Source: Holophagales bacterium (GTDB lineage: Bacteria; Acidobacteriota; Thermoanaerobaculia; UBA5066). From it: a stretch of 64,000 bases of DNA. The notes under the pieces are model-generated. The model saw only the letters and a program-made list of their open reading frames with translations. It was not told the origin of the DNA and did not search any database. The stretch covers positions 124,001 through 188,000 of the forward strand of contig JADJZB010000004.1 of assembly GCA_016719485.1 (NCBI GenBank). The letters are read 5' to 3'. The position numbers and the translations under genes were made by a program. Every line of letters starts with the position of its first letter. The first letter of the stretch is position 1. Below are positions 34,092 to 43,200 of this stretch, piece after piece.

Positions 34092-36206
34092 ATGACGCTC
34101 CCCCTCTGGCTCATCCCCGCCCTCCCGCTCGCGGGGTTCCTCCTGAACGGCCTCGTCGCCCTCCTCTGCGGGTGGCGCCGGGCCGCGAAGGCCACCGCCG
34201 AGTGGCGCGACGCCCACCCGGACGACCACGGACACGACGGGCACGGGAGCGACGCCCACGTCGACGCGCACGGCCACGACGACCACGCCCACGGGGACCA
34301 CGGTCACGGGCACGGTCCCGCCGGGCCGTTCCTCCCTTACTGGCAACGCCTGTTCCACGGCGTCGTCGGCGTCCTCGCGGTCGGCCTCGCCACGGTCGTC
34401 GCGTTCGCGAACCTCGTCCCCTACGTCGCCGGCTCCCTCGCCACGGAAGGGGGCCTCGCGCCCGTGATCCAGACCGCCTGGCGCTGGATGGCGGCCGGGC
34501 ACGTCACGATCGACGTCGCGTTCCGGCTCGACGCGCTGTCGGCCATGATGCTGTCGTTCGTCACGTTCGTCGGGACGCTCATCCACGTCTACAGCGTCGG
34601 CTACCTGCAGGACGAGGAAGGGTACGGCCGCTACTTCGCCTACCTGAACCTCTTCATGTTCGCGATGCTGACGCTCGTCCTGGCCAACAGCCTGCCGGTG
34701 CTCTTCATCGGCTGGGAGGGCGTGGGCCTCTGCTCCTACCTCCTCATCGGCTACTACTACGACAAGGACTTCGCCCACCAGGCCGGCAAGAAGGCGTTCG
34801 TCACGAACCGGATCGGCGACTTCGGGATGGTCCTCGGGATCTTCGGAATCCTCGCCCTCTTCGGGACGATGGACTTCTCCTTCGTCGACCTGGCGAAGCA
34901 GGGGGCGATGAACGGCAACGCGCCGCTCAGCGTCTACGCCGTCTGCCTCCTCCTCTTCCTCGGCGCGGTCGGCAAGAGCGCGCAGGTCCCCCTCTACGTC
35001 TGGCTCCCCGACGCCATGGCCGGCCCGACGCCGGTCTCCGCGCTCATCCACGCCGCGACGATGGTCACGGCCGGCGTCTACCTCGTCGCCCGCTGCTCGG
35101 CCGTCTTCGTCCTCGCCCCCGACGCGATGACGCTCGTCGCCTGGATCGGTGCCCTCACGGCGGTCCTCGCCGCGACGATCGGCCTCGCCCAGAACGACAT
35201 CAAGAAGGTCCTCGCCTACTCCACCGTCTCGCAGCTCGGCTACATGTTCCTGGCGTGCGGCGTCGGCGCGTTCGGCGCGGGGATGTTCCACGTCTTCACC
35301 CACGCCTTCTTCAAGGCCTGCCTCTTCCTCGGCTCGGGCTCGGTCATCATGGCGATGCACCACGAGCAGGACATGCGGGCCATGGGAGGCCTGAGGCAGC
35401 GGATCCCGAAGACCTTCCTCACGATGATGTTCGCCACGGTCGCCATCGCCGGGATCCCGCCCCTGGCGGGCTTCTTCTCGAAGGACCAGATCCTCGGCGC
35501 GGCGTTCGGCGCAGGGCACCCGGTCCTCTTCGCGGTCGGCCTCTTCACGGCGGGCATGACGGCCTTCTACATGTTCCGCCTCGCGCGGATGACCTTCTTC
35601 GGGACCTTCCGGGGGCCGAAGGGCGCCGACGAGCACGTCCACGAGTCCCCTGCCACGATGACCGTCCCCCTCGTCGTCCTGGCGTTCTTCTCGGTCGTCG
35701 CCGGCTTCCTCGGGGTGCCCGAGGCGATCGGCGGCTCGAACCGGTTCATGGCGTTCCTCGCCCCCTCTCTCGCAACGGCGCACCCGCACCACGTCACCCA
35801 CCTGACCGAGTGGATCCTCATGGGCCTCTCGGTCGCCGTCGCCCTCGCCGGGATCGTCCTCGCCTGGCGCTGGTACGGCTCCGCGGGCGCCACAGCACAG
35901 GTGCCGAGCGTTCCGGCGAACGCCTTCTACATGAAGACGGGAGTGCTCGGCCGCCTCGTCGAGAACCGGTGGTTCGTCGACGAGGGGATCGAAGCGGGCG
36001 TCCTCAGCCCTTTCCGGAAGATCGGCACCTTCCTCTGGCGCGGCTTCGACTCGCTCGTCATCGACGGCGTCGTCAACGCATCCGCCTTCCTCGTCGAGCT
36101 GACGGGCGACCTCGTCCGCTTCTTCACGACCGGCAACGTCCGTAACTACGCGCTGAGCTTCACGCTCGGCGTTCTCGCCCTGGCGCTCTACGTCTTCCTG
36201 CGGTAG
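34092..36206 (+). CDS. nuoL: NADH-quinone oxidoreductase subunit L with His-rich loop
   Basis: 704 residues, about 16 helices. Antiporter-like proton channel: GWEGVGLCSYLLIGYYY with the key Glu, GKSAQVPLYVWLPDAMAGPTPVSALIHAATMV with the key Lys and the H-A-A motif, and the long lateral helix near the C-terminus. Between helix 1 and helix 2 lies an unusual insert (residues 40-78, bases 34209-34325) with twelve His and many Asp and Gly residues. Confidence 0.96.
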   Translation: MTLPLWLIPALPLAGFLLNGLVALLCGWRRAAKATAEWRDAHPDDHGHDGHGSDAHVDAHGHDDHAHGDHGHGHGPAGPFLPYWQRLFHGVVGVLAVGLATVVAFANLVPYVAGSLATEGGLAPVIQTAWRWMAAGHVTIDVAFRLDALSAMMLSFVTFVGTLIHVYSVGYLQDEEGYGRYFAYLNLFMFAMLTLVLANSLPVLFIGWEGVGLCSYLLIGYYYDKDFAHQAGKKAFVTNRIGDFGMVLGIFGILALFGTMDFSFVDLAKQGAMNGNAPLSVYAVCLLLFLGAVGKSAQVPLYVWLPDAMAGPTPVSALIHAATMVTAGVYLVARCSAVFVLAPDAMTLVAWIGALTAVLAATIGLAQNDIKKVLAYSTVSQLGYMFLACGVGAFGAGMFHVFTHAFFKACLFLGSGSVIMAMHHEQDMRAMGGLRQRIPKTFLTMMFATVAIAGIPPLAGFFSKDQILGAAFGAGHPVLFAVGLFTAGMTAFYMFRLARMTFFGTFRGPKGADEHVHESPATMTVPLVVLAFFSVVAGFLGVPEAIGGSNRFMAFLAPSLATAHPHHVTHLTEWILMGLSVAVALAGIVLAWRWYGSAGATAQVPSVPANAFYMKTGVLGRLVENRWFVDEGIEAGVLSPFRKIGTFLWRGFDSLVIDGVVNASAFLVELTGDLVRFFTTGNVRNYALSFTLGVLALALYVFLR

Positions 36207-36212
36207 GAGAGC

Positions 36213-37766
36213 ATGCTCGACTCCAGCACCTCCATCCAGTGGCTCGGGGCCGACATCCTGACGACGCTGGTCTTCCTGCCGTCGCTCGGGGCGCTGGTCC
36301 TCCTCTTCCTGTCGAACGAGGCCAAGAACGCCATCCGTGCCGTCGGGCTCCTGGCGAGCGGCGCGACGTTCGCCGTCTCGGTCGCCGTGCTCCAGAAGTT
36401 CAACCCGGCGATCGCCGGGCTGGAGGCCTTCCGGCCCCTCCTCGTCGACCGTCCGTGGATCCCCCGCTTCGGAATCCGCTACCTGATGGGAGTCGACGGG
36501 CTCTCGCTCGTTCTCGTCGTCCTCACGACGCTCCTGACGCTTCTCGTGCTCGTCTTCTCGTTCGGGCAGTCGATCCCGAAGCTGCGCGGGTACGTGGCGG
36601 CGTTCCTGATCCTCGAGACCGGCATGATCGGGAGCCTCGTCGCCCTCGACGCGATCCTCTTCTACGTCTTCTGGGAAGTGATGCTCGTCCCGATGTACTT
36701 CATCATCGGGATCTGGGGCGGCAAGCGTCGCATCTACGCGACGATGAAGTTCGTCCTCTTCACGCTCGCCGGGTCGCTCCTGATGTTCGTCGGGATCCTC
36801 TTCGCCTCGGGCGTCCACGCCCGGACGACCGGCATCCTGACGTTCTCGCTTCTCGAGTGGATCCCGGCTGCCTCTTCCGGCGTCTGGGGCCTGACGGGCA
36901 CGCAGGAGGCGCTTCTCTTCTGGGCCTTCGCCCTCGCCTTCCTCGTGAAGGTCCCGCTCTGGCCGCTCCACACGTGGCTCCCCGACGCGCACGTCGAGGC
37001 GCCCACGGGAGGCTCGATCATTCTCGCCGGCGTCCTCCTGAAGCTCGGGACGTACGGCCTCCTCCGCTTCGCGATCCCGCTCTTTCCCGGGGCGGCCGTC
37101 CGCTACACGCCCCTGATCGCCGTCCTCGCCCTGATCGGCGTCGTCTACGGCGCGTGGGTCGCTGCGGCCCAGAAGGACATGAAGAAGCTGGTGGCCTACT
37201 CGTCGGTCAGCCACCTCGCGCTCGTCGTCCTCGGGATCTTCGCGGGAAACGTCACCGCCGTCTCCGGAGCCGTGATGCAGATGGTCGGGCACGGCCTGAC
37301 CACGGGGCTTCTCTTCCTCCTCGTCGGCGTCCTCTACGAGCGGCGCCACACGCGGGAGATGGCCGACTACGGCGGCATCGCCTCGCAGGTGCCCGTCACG
37401 ACGACCCTGTTCGTGATCGCCATGCTCGGGTCGGTGGGCCTGCCCGGCCTCAACGGCTTCGTCGGCGAGTTCCTGATCCTGGCCGGCGTCTTCAAGGCGA
37501 ACGTCGTCTGGGCCGCGATCGCGGCGACGGGCCTGATCCTCGGCGCCATCTACCTCCTCACCCTCACCCAGAAGGTCTTCTGGGGACCGAACCGGGTCAA
37601 GGCCAACCTCGGGCTCACCGACATCAACGCCTGGGAGTTCGCCGCGGCTTTTCCGATGATCGTCCTCGTCGTCGTCCTGGGGGTCTGGCCGCAGCCGGTC
37701 CTCGACCTCGTCCGCAACTCCGTCGAGACGGTCGTCCAGATCGCGGCCGTCCGGATGGTCCCGTGA
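36213..37766 (+). CDS. nuoM: NADH-quinone oxidoreductase subunit M
   Basis: 517 residues, about 14 helices. Antiporter-like motifs: FYVFWEVMLVPMYFIIGIWGG (key Glu), FLVKVPLWPLHTWLPDAHVEAPTGGSIILAGVLLKLGTYG (key Lys and His) and QKDMKKLVAYSSVSHLALVVLG. Second proton-pumping subunit of the membrane arm. Starts six bases after nuoL. Confidence 0.97.
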   Translation: MLDSSTSIQWLGADILTTLVFLPSLGALVLLFLSNEAKNAIRAVGLLASGATFAVSVAVLQKFNPAIAGLEAFRPLLVDRPWIPRFGIRYLMGVDGLSLVLVVLTTLLTLLVLVFSFGQSIPKLRGYVAAFLILETGMIGSLVALDAILFYVFWEVMLVPMYFIIGIWGGKRRIYATMKFVLFTLAGSLLMFVGILFASGVHARTTGILTFSLLEWIPAASSGVWGLTGTQEALLFWAFALAFLVKVPLWPLHTWLPDAHVEAPTGGSIILAGVLLKLGTYGLLRFAIPLFPGAAVRYTPLIAVLALIGVVYGAWVAAAQKDMKKLVAYSSVSHLALVVLGIFAGNVTAVSGAVMQMVGHGLTTGLLFLLVGVLYERRHTREMADYGGIASQVPVTTTLFVIAMLGSVGLPGLNGFVGEFLILAGVFKANVVWAAIAATGLILGAIYLLTLTQKVFWGPNRVKANLGLTDINAWEFAAAFPMIVLVVVLGVWPQPVLDLVRNSVETVVQIAAVRMVP

Positions 37767-37794
37767 CGTCCGCCGCCGAGAGGAGCTGCTGAAC

Positions 37795-39249
37795 GTGACC
37801 GGCTTCCTTCACGTCTCCCCCGCCGACCTCGCCACGGTCGGCCCCGAGACCTTCCTCTGCGTCCTGGGGATCGCGCTCGTCCTGCTCGACGCCTTCGCCC
37901 GGAGCCTGCGTCCCGCGTTTCCGTACATCACCCTCGCGGGCGTGGCGGCGGCGAACTTCCTCGGCGGCTACGCGCCCGGGAGCGCCTTCGCGGGAGCCAT
38001 CGAGGGCTCCGAGCTGACCCGGTTCGTCGACCTCCTCGCGCTCGCGGCCGTCGCCCTCGCCACGCTCGGCGCCGACGCCCTCCTCTCGCGCGACAAGAGG
38101 AACCAGGGCGAGTTCTACGCCCTCCTCCTCTGGTCCGCCGCGGGCCTGATGCTCATGGTCAAGGGGAACGACCTCCTCGTCGTCTTCATCGGCCTCGAGA
38201 TGATGTCGATCGCCCTCTACGTGATGGCGGCCTGGTACCGGGACGTCCCCGAGGCGACCGAGGCGGGGATGAAGTACTTCCTGATGGGCGCCTTCGCGTC
38301 CACCTTCTTCCTCTACGGCCTCGCCACGGTCTACGGGCGGCTCGGCTCCACGCGCCTGACGACCCTGAAGGGCGCGCTCGCCAATGGCGAGGGCTTCTCC
38401 GACCCGATGCTGCAGATCGGGCTGCTCGCCATTCTCTCGGCCCTCGCGTTCAAGATCGCTCTCGTTCCGTTCCACGCCTGGGCCCCCGACGTCTACCAGG
38501 GCATGACGACGCCGGCCGTCGCGTTCCTCTCGACGGCGCCGAAGGCCGCGGCCGTCGTCGTCGCCATCAAGGTCCTGTCGACGCTCGCCCCGGCCGGCCT
38601 CGGGGAGCCGTGGCGCCCGCTCCTTTCGATCCTGGCGATCCTCTCCATCCTCTTCGGGAACATCGTCGCCCTCGCGCAGCGTGACCTGAAACGGATGCTC
38701 GCCTACTCGGGCATTGCCCAGATGGGGTACGTCGCCATCGGGCTCGCGACCTTCGACGGTGCGGCGTTCGAGGGGACGCTCGTCTTCCTCGCGGGCTACC
38801 TCGCCACGAACGTCGCCGCGTTCCTCGCGGTGGCCGCGCTCTCGAACGGAGAGAAGGAGCCCCACCCCCTGGCCGACCTCGCCGGGATGGGACGCCAGCG
38901 CCCCTTCGCGGCCTCGGTGCTCACCCTCGCGATGCTCTCCCTCACGGGATTGCCGCCGACGGTCGGGTTCATCGGGAAGCTCCTCGTCTTCCGCGCCGCG
39001 GTGGACGCGGGCCTGTTCACGCTCGCCCTCGTCGGCATCTTCGGCAGCCTCGTCTCGGCGGGGTACTACCTGAGGGTCGTCTACTACCTCTGGATGAAGG
39101 AGCCGAGCCGCGAGGTCGCCGCTCCCCAGGAGGACGTCCTTTCCGGGGCCGCCTACATCCTCCTCACGGCGGCGATCCTCGTCCTGGGCGTCCTCCCCCG
39201 GCCGCTCCTGGACATGGCCCGGGCGGCCGTCCAGTCTCTCCCCCGCTGA
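37795..39249 (+). CDS. nuoN: NADH-quinone oxidoreductase subunit N
   Basis: 484 residues, about 14 helices. FIGLEMMSIALYVMAAWYR (key Glu), FKIALVPFHAWAPDVYQGMTTPAVAFLSTAPKAAA (key Lys) and QRDLKRMLAYSGIAQMGYVAIG are typical. Third proton-pumping subunit. GTG start preceded by a GAGGAG site. Last nuo gene of the cluster. Confidence 0.97.
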   Translation: MTGFLHVSPADLATVGPETFLCVLGIALVLLDAFARSLRPAFPYITLAGVAAANFLGGYAPGSAFAGAIEGSELTRFVDLLALAAVALATLGADALLSRDKRNQGEFYALLLWSAAGLMLMVKGNDLLVVFIGLEMMSIALYVMAAWYRDVPEATEAGMKYFLMGAFASTFFLYGLATVYGRLGSTRLTTLKGALANGEGFSDPMLQIGLLAILSALAFKIALVPFHAWAPDVYQGMTTPAVAFLSTAPKAAAVVVAIKVLSTLAPAGLGEPWRPLLSILAILSILFGNIVALAQRDLKRMLAYSGIAQMGYVAIGLATFDGAAFEGTLVFLAGYLATNVAAFLAVAALSNGEKEPHPLADLAGMGRQRPFAASVLTLAMLSLTGLPPTVGFIGKLLVFRAAVDAGLFTLALVGIFGSLVSAGYYLRVVYYLWMKEPSREVAAPQEDVLSGAAYILLTAAILVLGVLPRPLLDMARAAVQSLPR

Positions 39250-39299
39250 CCGATGCGCGTGCCGCCCATGGAGACGGGAGAGCCGCGGGAGGCTCTCCC

Positions 39300-39956
39300 G
39301 TGACCTCGGCGGCCTCCCGCCCTCGCCGGGAGGGGCTTTCCGAGGCCGCGACCCACCGCCTCTCGCTGCTCCTGCGCAGCCTCGGCGTCCTCGAGGCCGA
39401 GGGCGTCGAGACGATCTCCTCGCCCGGGCTCGCCCAGCGCCTCGGCGTGAATGCCGCCCAGATCCGCAAGGACCTCGCGCACCTCGGCGAGTTCGGTGTC
39501 CGCGGCGTCGGCTACGGGGTCGCCGACCTGCGGGCCCGCCTCGGCGCGATCCTGGGGCTCGACCGGGTCCGGGTGGTCGTCATCGTCGGCGCCGGGCACC
39601 TCGGGCAGGCCCTCGCAGACTCGAGAAACTTCAACGGGGAATCGTTCCGCGTGGACGCTCTCTTCGACGTCGACGGGCGAAAGGTGGGCGGAAAGTCGCG
39701 GACGGGGGTCCCGATCCTCCACACCGGGACGCTGCGAGAGACCGTCGCCCGGCTGGGAGCCGAGATCGGCGTTCTCGCCGTGCCCGCCGAGGACGCCGAG
39801 GGCTCGGCAAGGGCGCTCGCGGAGGCCGGGGTACGCGGGATCCTGAACTTCGCCCCGGCGACCGTCGGGCCGTTCGCCGGGGCGACGGTGAAGAACGTCG
39901 ACCTGACGCTGTCCCTCGAAACGCTCGCGATTCAGCTGACGCCCGCCGGCGGCTGA
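39300..39956 (+). CDS. rex: redox-sensing transcriptional repressor Rex
   Basis: 218 residues. N-terminal winged helix (ISSPGLAQRLGVNAAQIRKDLAHLGEFGVRGVGY, the conserved Rex DNA-binding segment) and a Rossmann domain with VVIVGAGHLGQALADS, which binds NADH/NAD. High NADH releases Rex from DNA. It lies 50 bp after nuoN on the same strand and is probably part of the nuo transcript, while a Rex-like box sits at the nuoA promoter, giving a plausible feedback loop. Confidence 0.94.
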   Translation: MTSAASRPRREGLSEAATHRLSLLLRSLGVLEAEGVETISSPGLAQRLGVNAAQIRKDLAHLGEFGVRGVGYGVADLRARLGAILGLDRVRVVVIVGAGHLGQALADSRNFNGESFRVDALFDVDGRKVGGKSRTGVPILHTGTLRETVARLGAEIGVLAVPAEDAEGSARALAEAGVRGILNFAPATVGPFAGATVKNVDLTLSLETLAIQLTPAGG

Positions 39957-39972
39957 GGGCGGGAGGAAGGAC

Positions 39973-39992
39973 GGGCGCCGGGGCCGGCGCCC
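39973..39992. terminator. GC-rich hairpin between convergent rex and ABC genes
   Basis: GGGCGCCGG and CCGGCGCCC form a perfect 9-bp stem 17 bases after the rex stop. There is no T-tract on either strand, so it could be a bidirectional but weak or Rho-assisted terminator. Confidence 0.45.
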
Positions 39993-40002
39993 GCCGGGAG
40001 CT

Positions 40003-40740
40003 TCAGGACTCGAGCGCTTCCCTCTTGGCGCGAGAGACGGCCTCCGCGCGCCGCGAGTCGTTCGGGCGGTCGTCCGAAATCTGGCCGTCGCGGATCCGGA
40101 TGATCCGCTTGGCGTGCGCTGCGATGTCCTCTTCGTGCGTGACGAGGACGATCGCGTTTCCCAGCTCGTTCAGCTCGCGGAAGAGCCGCATGATGTCCTC
40201 GCCCGTCTGGGAGTCGAGGTTTCCCGTCGGCTCGTCGGCGAGGAGGATCGAGGGGTTCGTCACGAGGGCCCGCGCGATGGCGACACGCTGCCTCTGGCCG
40301 CCCGAGAGCTCGTTGGGGTTGTGGTGCGCCCGGTCGGTCAGGCCGACGTGCAGGAGGGCCTTCTCGGCCTTCTCGCGCCGTTCCTTCCGCGCCAGCCCGG
40401 CGTAGACGAGGGGGAGCTCGACCTGCTGGAGGGCATTCGTCCGCGGGAGGAGGTTGAACGTCTGGAAGACGAACCCGATCTCCTTGTTGCGGATCCGGGC
40501 CAGCGCGTCGTCGTCGAGGTCCTGCACGAGCTGCCCGTTGAGGAGGTACGTCCCGGCGGTCGGCGTGTCGAGGCAGCCGATGAGGTTCATCAGCGTCGAC
40601 TTCCCGGAGCCCGACGGTCCCATGATGGCGACGTACTCGCCGCGTGCGATGGTGAAGGTGACCCCGCGGAGGGCGCGGACCTTCTCCTCGCCCACGACGT
40701 AGGTCTTCTCGATCTCCCGCATCTCGATCAGCGTCGACAC
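40003..40740 (-). CDS. LolD/MacB-type ABC transporter ATPase
   Basis: 245 residues. Walker A GPSGSGKST, Q-loop FVFQTFNLLPRTNALQQVELPLVYAG, signature LSGGQRQRVAIARAL, Walker B ILLADEPTGNLD, H-loop VTHEED. The LLPRTNALQQVELPL segment is typical of the MacB/LolD branch. No matching permease lies next to it; upstream are a YIP1-like membrane protein and TolC. Start GTG 40740, four bases after the YIP1 stop; ATG 40722 is possible. Confidence 0.92.
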   Translation of the reverse strand: MSTLIEMREIEKTYVVGEEKVRALRGVTFTIARGEYVAIMGPSGSGKSTLMNLIGCLDTPTAGTYLLNGQLVQDLDDDALARIRNKEIGFVFQTFNLLPRTNALQQVELPLVYAGLARKERREKAEKALLHVGLTDRAHHNPNELSGGQRQRVAIARALVTNPSILLADEPTGNLDSQTGEDIMRLFRELNELGNAIVLVTHEEDIAAHAKRIIRIRDGQISDDRPNDSRRAEAVSRAKREALES

Positions 40741-40744
40741 GGCG

Positions 40745-41512
40745 TCACCCCAGGAACACGGCCGCGATGGCCGCCTTTCCGAGAACGTAGATGGTCCAGA
40801 GGACGACGGGAACGGCCACGGCGCCACCGGGCGGCATCGCGGGCAGCTTCTTCATCCCGACGACGAGAAGCGCGAGCGCGCCGAGGCTGAACAGGTCGAC
40901 CGACGAAGCGACGGACGACAGGAAGACCGGCGCGTCCGCCGGGAGGAACGCGCCGACGTTCGACTTCAGCGCCTTCTGAATGGAGAACTGCGTCTCGGAG
41001 GCCTCCGGAAGCGACGCCAGGATGGGGATCGCGACGAAAAGGCCGACGACGTTCGGGAGGTTCGCGTGGCTCCAGACGGCCGCCACCTGCACGAACCGCG
41101 CCTCCGACCCGGAGGCGCGCGCGCCGCCCCAGAGGACGAGCGTGACGAAGAGGAACATCAGCGCCGAGGTGGGAAGCGCCCAGCCCGCAGCCTTCGCGGG
41201 AGTCCGGTCCGAGCGGGCCACCATCTCGCGGATCTGCTGGTCCGACATCGTTTGCCCCGTCTTCGCGGCGCGGGCCTCGAACATCTCGCGGAACGTCCGC
41301 TCCATGTCGATCTTCGGGGTCGAGACGAGGACGACGACCGCGATCCCCGCGAGCCAGAGGAGCAGGGGGAGCCACCAGGTCGGACGGCGGACGAGCCCCG
41401 CGAACGTGTTCGCGGGGCTCGTGAAGGTCCCGGAAAGCGCGGAGAAGGGAGAGATCCCCGGCTCCGGCTCGCCCGGTGCCGTCGGGACGGCCCCGGGTGC
41501 GGCGTCGTTCAC
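40745..41512 (-). CDS. YIP1-like multispanning membrane protein
   Basis: 255 residues. A 25-residue Pro-rich lead is followed by a segment FTSPANTFAGLVRRPTWWLPLLLWL, typical of bacterial YIP1-family proteins (F-P-x-F-x-x-L...P-W-x-P), then about five helices. Function of the family in bacteria is unknown. GTG 41512 overlaps the TolC stop (GTGA). The gene may supply the membrane component for the neighbouring ATPase, but that is speculative. Confidence 0.65.
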   Translation of the reverse strand: MNDAAPGAVPTAPGEPEPGISPFSALSGTFTSPANTFAGLVRRPTWWLPLLLWLAGIAVVVLVSTPKIDMERTFREMFEARAAKTGQTMSDQQIREMVARSDRTPAKAAGWALPTSALMFLFVTLVLWGGARASGSEARFVQVAAVWSHANLPNVVGLFVAIPILASLPEASETQFSIQKALKSNVGAFLPADAPVFLSSVASSVDLFSLGALALLVVGMKKLPAMPPGGAVAVPVVLWTIYVLGKAAIAAVFLG

Positions 41513-43164
41513 GGGCGCGATCCCTCCCCGGCGGTCTTCTCCATCGAGACCGGCAGGCCCGCCAGCTCGACGTTCTTCGTGGGCAGGAGGTCGCCGACGG
41601 CCTTGTGCCAGGCGACCATCGACTTCAGGTAGCCGGCGATCGCCAGCAGCTCGTTCGACCGCGCCGTGGTGAGGTCGTTCTGGACCTGGGCGACCGTGAA
41701 CGAGGTCGTCATGCCGTTGTCGAACTTCTTCCGCTCGGCGTCGAGGTTGCGGTCGGCGAGCTCGCGCGCCTTCTTCGCCGCCGCGACCGACCGCCGGGCC
41801 GTGTCGACGTTGCGGGCCGCGGTTCTCACCTCGAGCGCGAGGTTCTGCTTGAGGAGCGCGAGGTTCGTGACGGCCAGCTCGAGGTCCGTGGCGGCGATGG
41901 CGGCGTTCGCCTTCGCGGTCCGGTTCCTCAGGGGCACGGAGAAGTTCAGCCCGATGGACCAGTTCGGGTAGTCCCAGCTCCCGATCTGGGAGAAGGCGTC
42001 CGAGTAGCTCGAGCCTTCCTTGACGAGGTCGTTGTTGTAGCCGACGCCCGCGAGGCCGTACGTGCCCCTGGCGTCGAGTCTCGGCTTGAGCTCGTTGCGG
42101 TTGTAGACGAGGCTGACCTTCCGCGACTCGATGTTGACGAGAGCCTGCTTGACCTCGGGCCGCACCTCGAGCGCGGACCGGATTCCGGCTTCGACGTCGA
42201 TCTCGATCTTCTCCTCGGCGGGTTTGTCGGTCGGGACGATGGGACGGTTCCAGGTGGAGAGGTCCGTGACGTTGAGAAGCCGCTTCAGGCGGTCCTGGGC
42301 GTCCCCGATCTGCCCCTCGGCGAGGATGATCTCCTGCTCGCGCTGGGCGATCGTCACCTCGGTCTGGACGATCTCGATCGGGGCGAGCGCGCCGACGTCG
42401 ATCTTGATCTTCGTGATCCGGTTGAAGTCGTTCGCCCGGTCGAGCGCCTCCTTCTTGGAATCGAGGTTCGCGTTGGCGTAGACGAGGTCCCAGTAGGCGT
42501 TCTCGACGAGCTGGACCGCGGTCTGAACGCTCGCCACGAAGTCCCACGCCGACGAATCCTGCAGGAGGCGGCTCTGGACGACGAGACGGGTGTTCACGTC
42601 GCGGCCGAATCCCCTGAGAAGGGGCTGATTGACGGACGCCGTCAGGCCGGCCGAGAACGTCGGATTGATCTCGACGTAGCCGGGAATCGTCGTCCTCGTC
42701 GGGGAGTCGGACCGCGTTCCGCCGAACCCGAGGCTGTACTCCGTACCCAGCTCCGTCAGTCCGCCGATTCCGAAATCGAATCGCTGAGAGGTGGAGGCCG
42801 GGGCCTGGAAGCTGCTGGTCGTCGGCGTCTCGCGCGAAGACGCGCTCGCCGATGCCGTGACGTTCGGGTCGAAGATGCCCGAGGCCGTTTCGATGCCGAA
42901 TCCTGACCGCTGGTAGCTGAGCGAGGCCACGTCCAGGTCGAGAGCGTTGCGCAGCGCGAGCTCGATGGCCTGCGCCAGGGTCAGCTCGATGCGGTCTCCC
43001 TCGGGGAGGGGCTGGGCCTGTCTCTGCCCGCTCCCGATCGGAACGACCACCCGGCTACCCGCGTCCGTCGCGAGGGCAGAACCGTTCCAGAACGGGGTGA
43101 GGGCGAGGAGCGCGGCCGCGGCCGCGCGGCGCGGGAAACGGCGCTCCCGATCGTCGATGTTCAA
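41509..43164 (-). CDS. TolC-family outer-membrane channel
   Basis: 551 residues from TTG 43164, which has a strong AAGGAGGA site six bases upstream; GTG 43191 is an alternative. Signal sequence AAAAALLALTPFWNGSALA, then the OEP pattern in two repeats: LTLAQAIELALRNALDLDVA, with long coiled-coil helices, and a second copy around EIDVEAGIRSALEVRPEVKQALVNIES. Such trimers carry substrates across the outer membrane, so the cell is probably diderm. Follows the peptide-type ATPase genes by about 36 bp. Confidence 0.9.
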   Translation of the reverse strand: MNIDDRERRFPRRAAAAALLALTPFWNGSALATDAGSRVVVPIGSGQRQAQPLPEGDRIELTLAQAIELALRNALDLDVASLSYQRSGFGIETASGIFDPNVTASASASSRETPTTSSFQAPASTSQRFDFGIGGLTELGTEYSLGFGGTRSDSPTRTTIPGYVEINPTFSAGLTASVNQPLLRGFGRDVNTRLVVQSRLLQDSSAWDFVASVQTAVQLVENAYWDLVYANANLDSKKEALDRANDFNRITKIKIDVGALAPIEIVQTEVTIAQREQEIILAEGQIGDAQDRLKRLLNVTDLSTWNRPIVPTDKPAEEKIEIDVEAGIRSALEVRPEVKQALVNIESRKVSLVYNRNELKPRLDARGTYGLAGVGYNNDLVKEGSSYSDAFSQIGSWDYPNWSIGLNFSVPLRNRTAKANAAIAATDLELAVTNLALLKQNLALEVRTAARNVDTARRSVAAAKKARELADRNLDAERKKFDNGMTTSFTVAQVQNDLTTARSNELLAIAGYLKSMVAWHKAVGDLLPTKNVELAGLPVSMEKTAGEGSRP

Positions 43165-43200
43165 GGCGTCCTCCTTGCGAGGTGTATCCACGCCAATCCC

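Noticed and set aside
34059..37349. 1096-residue minus-strand open frame opposite nuoL/nuoM
   Set aside because: It is the antisense shadow of GC-rich nuo genes, with Asp/Glu/Arg-rich composition and no family motif.
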